DNA from: Cepaea nemoralis
Taxonomy: Eukaryota > Mollusca > Gastropoda > Stylommatophora > Helicidae
DNA: 64,000 bases
Assembly (NCBI GenBank): GCA_014155875.1
Contig: JACEFZ010011426.1
Coordinates: 241,001-305,000, forward strand
Reading direction: 5' to 3'
Shown here: positions 55,540 to 64,000 of the stretch, one piece after another
Layout of the letters: each line of letters opens with the position of its first letter
Numbering within the stretch: the stretch's first letter is position 1
The notes under the pieces: model-generated
The model's input: the letters and a program-made list of their open reading frames with translations, nothing else
Database searches by the model: none
What the model was told of the DNA's origin: nothing
Made by a program: the position numbers and the translations under genes

Positions 55540-56227
55540 GTCAGTAACATCACTTTAATCCATAAGACACAAACAAACACAAATGAAGCCAAAGGCAAGA
55601 GCAATGATTCAATCTCTGCATTTTCACAGGTCACAAAATGACATTTAACAAACTCTCACTAATAAATGAAAGCTGTCTGAAAAACAAGACAAACCCAATG
55701 GAGGAAACAGAATATCAATAACCATATTGTTCCAAACAGGGACAGTGTGTGCTCTGATACCAGATTCACCACAGGGCATCATTATCGTAAGACTACAACT
55801 GTGTATAGGAAAGACACAAAACAAAACTAACCAGCAAGTTAAGCAACCGGCCATCCGCCATTTTTCTGAATATGCAGTTCAAAATATAAACCACCTCAGA
55901 GAGATGTACAAGCATTTCACATAAAATGCACAGCTCACAGAGTCGATTGATGCGATTAACTCTGTAACTGGTAGGCGGAACCATGTCCAAAGTGAGGAAA
56001 ATATGTAAGCAAACTGTAGCCAGAAGCAAAAAGACTCCAGAGGCCTTAACAGCTCAACAGCCATTCCGAGAAATTTGACCGGTGACTACTGTTTCCCTTG
56101 ATGATGAACTGTAAATTTAGTGGCGGAATGCTGTATTGGCATTCCAGCAGCGGCCTTATGCCCGAGTGTGCTGTTGGTTCATGGGGAATGCTGTCTGTTC
56201 CACTTTTCACATGGGACAGGGAGGGGC

Positions 56228-56281
<54 letters not shown>

Positions 56282-56397
56282 TGTGACATTCACTGGCACA
56301 GGAACGGAGCATTATAGGGTGACTCTTTGCCGTGAAGTTAGAACCGCAACTAATTAACTAACTAACACAACATGAATGAGAGAAACGGTGGCCTCAC
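55540..56397. other. Unassigned, probably intron; (GT)n at 56231-56285
   Basis: No ORF or repeat family recognised apart from the (GT)n tract. It lies immediately downstream, in transcript sense, of the PDZ exon donor site. Confidence 0.5.
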
Positions 56398-56483
56398 CAG
56401 CATCGACTGCAAGACGTCCACCGGCTGGTTCTGTACACTGATTCCATTGATCTCCATGATCTCATCGCCAACATGCAGGGTAC
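56398..56483 (-). CDS. PDZ-domain exon of a CASK/p55-type MAGUK
   Basis: An 86-bp internal exon. On the minus strand a 3' splice site (ctccggtcctag) precedes it and a consensus donor (CTG|GTGAGG) follows it. With the first two bases completing a split codon (probably Gly), it encodes [16 protein letters not shown] then [23 protein letters not shown] is the PDZ strand-helix core of CASK and of MPP1/p55, membrane-associated guanylate kinase scaffolds at cell junctions and synapses. The entry phase is 1 and the exit phase 0. Neighbouring exons (start of the PDZ, SH3, guanylate kinase) were not found, so they should lie outside the window or be hidden from a by-eye scan. CASK is favoured over p55 by the QNQPVD--LQ-ML tail. 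Confidence 0.78.
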
Positions 56484-56489
56484 CTAGGA

Positions 56490-57127
56490 CCGGAGACGGA
56501 ACATCGTTAGGTCATGTTTGATACACACAATGCATTTTAAGCAAACATCATCAGTGTTTGGTCAACTATCATCGATTCTAAACAGTGAGCCTGTCACGGA
56601 AATTCTTGGAGTTGTCCATCGATGAAAGACTGTCGCGCCATTCGTCTACAGGCGGCAGCCATCTTTTGAAGTTGGAGACAGACTGTCCTGGTGAAAGTCG
56701 GTAAGATCTTTTGTTGTGGGGAAAAGATTCTCCAGATCACAGGCCGGCAAGACTTTTTGGAGTACCGGGACAATTCTCCAGATGAAAGCGGGACAGCCGG
56801 CGGGTTGTTTACATCGAGTCGGAAAAGGAGAGAAAAAAAATAGTTTATTGACGCCTAGTGTCTAGTCAGATTTGTGACGTCATTCAGACACAGTATTAAA
56901 ACAGTCTGAATAAACACCTTTGGCGGGAGTCGACCAAATGTTGTGAAGCAACAAGAACGTGTGTGATATTCCTGGCTTGACTATAGAGAGAGACTACAGT
57001 GTCTTATGTTGATTTACATCGGCGGACATTTATCCTTTGCGTGATTTAGTAGTCTCAATTTCAAACAGGAATAAATATATGGTATTTAATTAAATAGACC
57101 CAAATTAGATTATTCTTAGGAATCGAG
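56490..57127. other. Unassigned, probably intron
   Basis: No ORF or tandem repeat. A palindromic TGACGTCA (CRE-like) occurs near 56875, and a TTAAAA/AATAAA pair near 56897-56912 gives the region an LTR-like look, but no partner copy exists in the window. Confidence 0.4.
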
Positions 57128-58561
<1,434 letters not shown>

Positions 58562-58734
58562 GAGCCCCTACATCACTACTACACCTTCACTAACAGACAC
58601 GGTGGTCTGGGTTCAAACCTCTGACATGCTATGTGTATGCATGACTTTGAAAACACATGTTTATAACTTCATTTTGAGAACAAATTAGAAAGAAACAACA
58701 ATGATTGTAGGTAAAGGTCACTGACTGGCACCAC

Positions 58735-59158
58735 GATAGTGTGCAAAAATGAAATTGTACCTCTCCATAACACACAGCCTGGGCTGAATGTAGAGATCAT
58801 GTGTTGCCCGTGCAGCATGATCCCTCTCTCGGCCTGCAGACAAGCTGCAGAAGCTGCCAGATCAGCAAAGCAATGGTCTAACTGTCCGCCTGTCGGAGCT
58901 TCGATCTTAGACCAGTTGCCAACCAAGGCAAAGTGCCCGGTCTGCCCTGCCATGAAATTTAGTCTTTAGGTTGCATTTCCTCGCACTAGGGTAAAGCGTG
59001 TACCCTCTCAAATTTACTCCTCCGCCCGAAGCCGTTGGCACAATGTGGGGTATCGTGTTTGGTGAGCGCCGCGGAACATTCGGCGCTAACAGAAAGCAAG
59101 TAGTACCGTCTACTGTCATACGGTAGCTCAGTCATATCTGACTAAGACCTGACTTCCA
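58735..59158 (-). mobile_element. LINE D 5' UTR fragment without a 3' end
   Basis: The reverse complement aligns with 31767-32215, beginning agtcaggtcttagtcagata and including the ccgtatgacagtagacggta block and the agcttgcagaagctgcc region. Homology stops near 58735 before the coding region. Normal LINE insertions keep the 3' end, so a 5'-only piece needs another explanation. Confidence 0.8.
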
Positions 59159-59176
59159 GGGCTGTACACATCTTAC

Positions 59177-59455
59177 AATATGCTTAGTCAGTGTGACAAT
59201 ATGTTTAGTCAGTATGACAATATGTTGAGTAAGTGTAAGAATATGCTAAGTCTGTATGATAATATGCTGAGTCAGTGTGACAATATGATGCTGAGTCAGT
59301 GTGACAATATGATGCTGAGTCAGTGTGACAATATGATACTGAGTCAGTGTGACAATATGCTGAGTCAGTGCGACAACTTGTTGAGTCAGTGTGACAATAT
59401 GCTTAGTCAGTATGACAATATACTGAGTCAGTGTGACAATATGCTATGGAGTAAG
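59177..59455. repeat. 21-24-bp minisatellite carrying TGAGTCA
   Basis: About 12 units of atgctgagtcagtgtgacaa, some lengthened by atg. Most units contain TGAGTCA, an AP-1/TRE consensus; the oldest-looking units at the left edge have lost it. The array ends near 59455. Confidence 0.92.
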
Positions 59456-59486
59456 CCGTTGAATCATAGCTGGTTAATAACACCTG

Positions 59487-59491
<5 letters not shown>

Positions 59492-59555
<64 letters not shown>

Positions 59556-59605
59556 CACACACACACACGCACGCAAGCACACACACCACACACACACGCG
59601 CGCGC
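59492..59605. repeat. (TC)n followed by (CA)n and (CG)n
   Basis: About 62 bases of TC, then CA-rich and a short CGCGCG run. Simple repeat. Confidence 0.97.
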
Positions 59606-60005
59606 GCAAGCGAAGGTCAACTAGCAGGCGACAGACGTTCAACAAAATAAAGGGCATCAGAGACTTGACATCAACAAATTAATCAGCAACCATCGTCTGT
59701 CTGTCCTGGCAACCATGTTTGAAGTACCCGGGAACATGCGCTGGAAAGGTGACAACAACCAGAACCAATCTGGCAAAATGTTAATCTTCAGTAGAAAATA
59801 AACACACAGACGAACGAACGCACGCACACACGCGCACATACGCACGCACGCACACATACACTCACCCACACACACACGCACAGAATGATTAATAAAAAGC
59901 TATGGAGAGACGGGGAGATGAATAATAATTTACAAAAAGACCGGCAGACAGACCCCCGTTTGCAATGGTAGGTGGATAAGACTAACAGACAGAAAATACA
60001 CGAGA

Positions 60006-60061
60006 GGCGGACAGACAGATGGACAGACAGAGAGATGGACAGACAGACGGACGGACGGACG

Positions 60062-60116
<55 letters not shown>

Positions 60117-60215
60117 AGACAGAGAGATGGACAGACAGACGGACGGACGGACGGACGGACGGACGGACGGACAGACAGACGGACGGACGGACGGACGGAC
60201 AGACAGACAGAGTGG
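60006..60215. repeat. (GACA)n/(GACG)n tetranucleotide array
   Basis: Alternating blocks of gaca and gacg, with gagatggaca interruptions at about 60029 and 60121 that mark an internal ~92-base duplication. Simple repeat; frames read (TDGR)n and the reverse. Confidence 0.95.
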
Positions 60216-60261
60216 TGGAAGGATATATGCATGATATAGTAACCATCAGCATCTTCAACAC

Positions 60262-60310
60262 CGTCACGTGTCCTGCCAGCTGGTGTGGGTGATCAAGCTC
60301 CTCCACAACC
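60262..60310 (-). mobile_element. RTE 3'-terminal scrap
   Basis: Resembles 52470-52515 (gccagctggtgtgggtgatcaag versus the same region there). It may belong with the RTE piece at 61470-61745, the intervening ~1.2 kb including the MITE being inserted later. Confidence 0.45.
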
Positions 60311-60526
60311 ACGACCACCAACAGAATGGGTTAATGTATATGCTGATGTCATAGTAGAAACAGAGCCAATACATTTAGCACACGCAAAACACAGTCAGAT
60401 TGAAAGAGTTAACTATGACGTATTTTCGAGGATCACGCGAGAATACATTGACGTTAAAAAGTGGTTACTTGGAAGTGCAGGCGAATGACGATCATTCAGG
60501 CACGAGGTTAGCGGCAACACCTAGTT

Positions 60527-61002
60527 CAGTGGTTCTCAACCTTTTTTGGCCGGTGTCCCTCTTCACCATATTTTCAGAACGTCACCACCCCCCCCCCCCC
60601 CTTTCGTATTTCCTACCTAAAAATTTTGGCCATGCCCCCCATTTACCATATTTTCAGAACATCATCCCCCTTCCCCTTTTCGTATTTCCTACCTAAAAAT
60701 TCCCCCCCCCCCCGCCCCTACACAGTATATGTAATAATGAAAGCTAAATTTAATAGCACATACTAAAACAAGTCTAGACGTCCACATAAAACGTGATTTG
60801 TGGGTCTACTTACTTTATAAAATGAATTTTAGAAGGGTGAGACGTACAGAGCCGTAAAGTATGAAGGGAAAAAAATATAAAGTAATCGGTTCTTGTATTA
60901 ACGCGATCTTGAAATAATCTTAATCCCTCCCCCCCCCCCCCCGGAAACCCTAAAATTCCCCCCTGGGGGAGGGGGGAATTTCCCACCGGTTGAGAACCAC
61001 TG
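60527..61002. mobile_element. hAT-type MITE with 8-bp target duplication
   Basis: Perfect 15-bp terminal inverted repeats (cagtggttctcaacc at 60527-60541 and its complement ending at 61002), flanked by acctagtt (60519-60526) and atctagtt (61003-61010). The 8-bp length, the TA at the centre and the CAGTGGTTCTCAACC end are hAT hallmarks. The 476-bp body has no ORF; it contains a repeated tcgtatttcctacctaaaaa motif and several C-runs that face a G-run near the right end. Confidence 0.9.
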
Positions 61003-61149
61003 ATCTAGTTCGTTTGACATCAACACAGCAAGTTTGACAATAGTATACACTAGTTTTCCAGCAACAAGCAGTAAAGCTAGAATTGGTGTCGCCAGACAAC
61101 CTCACAGTATGGTACACATACTACACATGGGCTACATTGGGTTGACTTC

Positions 61150-61366
61150 ATTGCACCAGGATGTTATCCCATATGGCTGAGTCTCTTCTCGCAGCGCGTA
61201 AAGCGTCGCACAAAGCACGAACTCCGTAGCTCCAGCGACGACCCACAGGAGTCTCCGAAATAAATGCACTCTTGAACCGAAGGACACGGCCCAGATTCGA
61301 ACCTACAACCTTCGGAGCCCGGGGCAGACGGCTTGACCACTTCGCCACGGGAAATAAAATACATAT
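61150..61366 (-). mobile_element. tRNA-like SINE, minus strand
   Basis: Read on the minus strand from about 61364: cccgtggcgaagtggtcaag (box A context), then ggttcgaatctgg (box B), the order and spacing of a tRNA promoter, followed by a ~150-base body. A short tRNA alone would be about 75-85 bases; the long body and the decayed acceptor pairing favour a SINE or pseudo-tRNA. No clear target duplication. Confidence 0.65.
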
Positions 61367-61469
61367 GTCATCTGCAGCCGTGCGTTGTGCCCAATACTTC
61401 AAGAGCATCGGTACGACAGTTTTGTGTGCGAGCCACTCGAAAGAGAGGATATTTCATAACTAACATACA

Positions 61470-61745
61470 CCTGCCAGAACTCCATCTTCTAGACATCATC
61501 ATCACATTCAGTTATCTGTCCATGCCATAAAGAAGAGCTGTCAAGATCTACTCTCACCGTTTTCCTGGATGAACAACAACAGTAATCAAAACTATAACAA
61601 TTAACTGTCCAGGATTCTTAGCCAAATATTAAATGGGTTCTGTGTAACATGCAAGAATTCTTGTCCTAACAGGGGTCTACTGCAAGCGTTCTTCTTCATT
61701 ATATAAAATGCATATTTTGCGTGCCCTATTCTTTCTTTACTTCTG
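61470..61745 (-). mobile_element. RTE-type LINE fragment, diverged
   Basis: Aligned by eye with 52550-52985 in the same orientation: a tccatgccat block, ctgtcaag, a ctgtccagg-like block, and ctgtgtaacatgcaagaattc near 61635 matching 52875. No open frame remains. Confidence 0.55.
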
Positions 61746-61759
61746 TGACATGTTTCCAC

Positions 61760-62150
61760 CAGATATCATCATCATTATTACACCATTACTCCTATACTGT
61801 TTATGATGAGAAGTGAGAAACCTAAATCGAGTAAAGATTTAAGATATTGCCTGGAGATACGAGATCCTGCAAACTACACCCCAGTTGTAAAGTGCAGAAG
61901 GCAGACCAGCGCCTCAGATAGATAGATGTCTTGTGCATCGTAAACAAGCGGGTATTTTTCTAGATCATACAAATGGGCGCTATTCCTCCCGCCTGACAGG
62001 GAAAGACAACTCGCCTGCAATTTCCCACCAGGGGAGAGGGGAAACTGCCCACAATAAATGCCACTTTCTTACAGCCAAATACACAATAAACTGATTGAAG
62101 TCAATGCAAAGAATACAGAGCATGGAACTTATATCTAGAGTTGTGGATAG
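61760..62150. other. Unassigned sequence
   Basis: About 400 bases between the RTE relic and the (GA)n cluster. No ORF, repeat or regulatory motif supported. Confidence 0.5.
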
Positions 62151-62157
62151 ATAGATC

Positions 62158-62159
<2 letters not shown>

Positions 62160-62252
<93 letters not shown>

Positions 62253-62431
62253 GAGGGTGGTCGAAGCTGAAGATAAGATAAATAGAAGAAGACAGAAATG
62301 TAGGACTGGATTGTGAGTGCAGATTGAAATTAATCGATTTTCAGTTTCCTCGTTTGCACACAGCTCTGGGGGAGATATGGGTTTTTACTTAACTCGCATT
62401 GATTTTTTTCCCCCTCAACACTGGGAAGAAC

Positions 62432-62515
<84 letters not shown>

Positions 62516-62725
62516 CTGGGAGAGAGAGGAGAGTGAGAGAGTGAGAAAGAGCAAGAGAAAGAGGCAAGTGAGAGAGCAGGCGAAACGAAGGGAGAGATTA
62601 AAGAAGAGATGAGAGGAAAGTGTAGCAGAGTCGATGAGAGCGTAGAAAATTGCAAGAAAGAGAAGCGGAAAGTGTAAGAGAATCAGAAAAAAAGAGCAGA
62701 AAGATATCAAATTATAGGGGGAGAG

Positions 62726-62819
<94 letters not shown>

Positions 62820-63049
62820 GAGGGAGAGCGACGGCGAGAAAGAGAGAGGGGGAGAGGGATGGGAGGGAGGGAGAGTGAGGGAGAGAGGGGAGAGTGAGGG
62901 AGAGAGGGGGAGAGAAAGAGAGACAGTGAGAGAGAGGGATAGAGGGAGAGGGAGGGAGAAAGAAGCACAAAGCGATAGAAAGAGAGGAGCGCTGGCAGAA
63001 TTAAACAGCAAGAGAGAGAGTGAGAGAGAGAGAAAAGTCCACACATACA

Positions 63050-63120
<71 letters not shown>
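62160..63120. repeat. Cluster of (GA)n and GA-rich tracts
   Basis: Pure (GA)n at 62160-62249, 62440-62512, 62725-62790 and 63068-63120, with purine-rich interrupted segments between and an (AC)n at 63046-63066. The long Arg/Glu- or Ser/Leu-rich open frames here are composition artefacts. Confidence 0.95.
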
Positions 63121-63125
<5 letters not shown>

Positions 63126-63290
63126 TGACACATCACAAACCGACACAATATGAATAACTGCAAACAGTGTCACTTTCCCCAGACGACAACGGTGGCCTCG
63201 TCTGTCGGACGGCAGTGTATTGGCGCTGTTGCAGGAAGGAATCATAGGTGTCACTAGGTGTCCGTCTTCCGTGTTTATTCTGGACTGTGG

Positions 63291-64000
63291 AGCACATCTG
63301 GGCAACCCTTGTATACAGGACCTTGTGGATCACATCTGGCCAACCCTTGTATACATGATCAGGTGGATCACATCTGGGTAACCCTTGTATACAGGACCTG
63401 GTGGAGCACATCTGGCCAACCCTTGTATACATGACCTGGTGGAGCACATCTGACCAACCCTTGTATACATGACCTGGTGGAGCACATCTGGGCAACCCTT
63501 GTATACAGGACCTTGTGGATCACATCTGGCCAACCCTTGTATACATGATCAGGTGGATCACATCTGGGTAACCCTTGTATACATGACCTGGTGTAGTACA
63601 TCTGGACAACCCTTGTATGCATGACCTGGTGGAGCACATCTGGCCAACCCTTGTATACATGACCAGGTGGAGTACATCTGGCCAACCCTTGTATACATGA
63701 CCTGGTGGAGCACATCTGGCCAACCCTTGTATACATGACCTGGTGGAGCACATCTGACCAACCCTTGTATACATGACCTGGTGGAGCACATCTGGCCAAC
63801 CCTTGTATACATGACCTGGTGGAGCACATCTGACCAACCCTTGTATACATGACCTGGTGGAGCACATCTGGCCAACCCTTGTATACATGACCTGGTGGAT
63901 CACATCTGGCCAACCCTTGTATACATGACCTGGTGGAGCACATCTGGCCAACCCTTGTATACATGACCTGGTGGAGCACATCTGGCCAACCCTTGTATAC
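63291..64000. repeat. 38-bp minisatellite running off the window
   Basis: Some 18-19 units of catctggccaacccttgtat plus acatgacctggtggagca. The stretch at about 63298-63400 recurs 190 bases later, i.e. five units, giving a short higher-order repeat. The array continues beyond base 64000. The 38-base period rotates all frames open on the minus strand; not coding. Confidence 0.96.

Noticed and set aside
61290..61366. Functional tRNA-Ser/Leu gene on the minus strand
   Set aside because: Promoter boxes fit, but acceptor-stem pairing and 3' end were not convincing and SINE-like body follows.
62650..63153. 167-residue Arg/Glu-rich protein
   Set aside because: Direct translation of (GA)n and GA-rich DNA.
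63133..63290. Possible host exon before the terminal minisatellite (minus strand, RQTRPPLSSGESDTV)
   Set aside because: No consensus splice pair or homology recognised; too weak to annotate.
63368..63979. 203-residue minus-strand repeat protein resembling a CXXP-type secreted repeat
   Set aside because: All three frames of the 38-bp array stay open with rotating content; best read as non-coding minisatellite.

Overview
This is a repeat-dominated window from an animal genome. The LINE, hAT, mariner and tRNA-SINE content, the microsatellite load, and one exon of a CASK/p55-type MAGUK scaffold gene with consensus splice sites point to a metazoan. The overall look is that of a lophotrochozoan, probably a mollusc; that last step is an impression. 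Nothing in the window is prokaryotic. The only host coding sequence I can support is the 86-bp PDZ exon at 56398-56483 (minus strand), so much of the window may be intronic to that gene.

Layout. 1-5.5 kb: simple repeats, a truncated RTE-type LINE, a tRNA-derived SINE and a longer frameshifted RTE-type LINE. 5.6-28 kb: a nested stack. A GTF2IRD2-like hAT transposon (pieces at 5592-5806 and 18961-20735) was split by a LINE of family B (5817-18950), with a matching 10-bp target duplication that differs at one base. That LINE was itself split by a full-length LINE of family A and by an LTR with a 5-bp duplication. A 5.7-kb block of it was then tandemly duplicated. Farther right the hAT is split by LINE C, which carries a second intact family A element. 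28-39.3 kb: the gag/protease end and 5' LTR of a Ty3/gypsy-like element. The LTR is split by a decayed family B LINE, which in turn is split by LINE D. All of these insertions have readable target duplications.

39-48 kb: mostly unassigned sequence, an RNase H relic, (CAA)n, a clean tRNA-SINE, a dead mariner and three minisatellites. 48.2-52.4 kb: a full-length family B LINE with an intact 1276-residue ORF. 52.5-55.5 kb: an RTE relic and three minisatellite blocks. 55.5-64 kb: the PDZ exon, a second LTR of the gypsy family, a 5'-only piece of LINE D, a 21-bp minisatellite carrying TGAGTCA in most units, an hAT MITE with 8-bp target duplication, a tRNA-like SINE and long (GA)n tracts. A 38-bp minisatellite runs off the end.

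Three LINE ORFs (6699-10550, 23079-26930, 48588-52418) are open from start to stop and carry endonuclease, reverse transcriptase and RNase H, so families A and B look recently active. Both are single-ORF elements: no ORF1 is visible upstream. All positions, boundaries and divergence statements were read by eye; none rests on an alignment program or database search.
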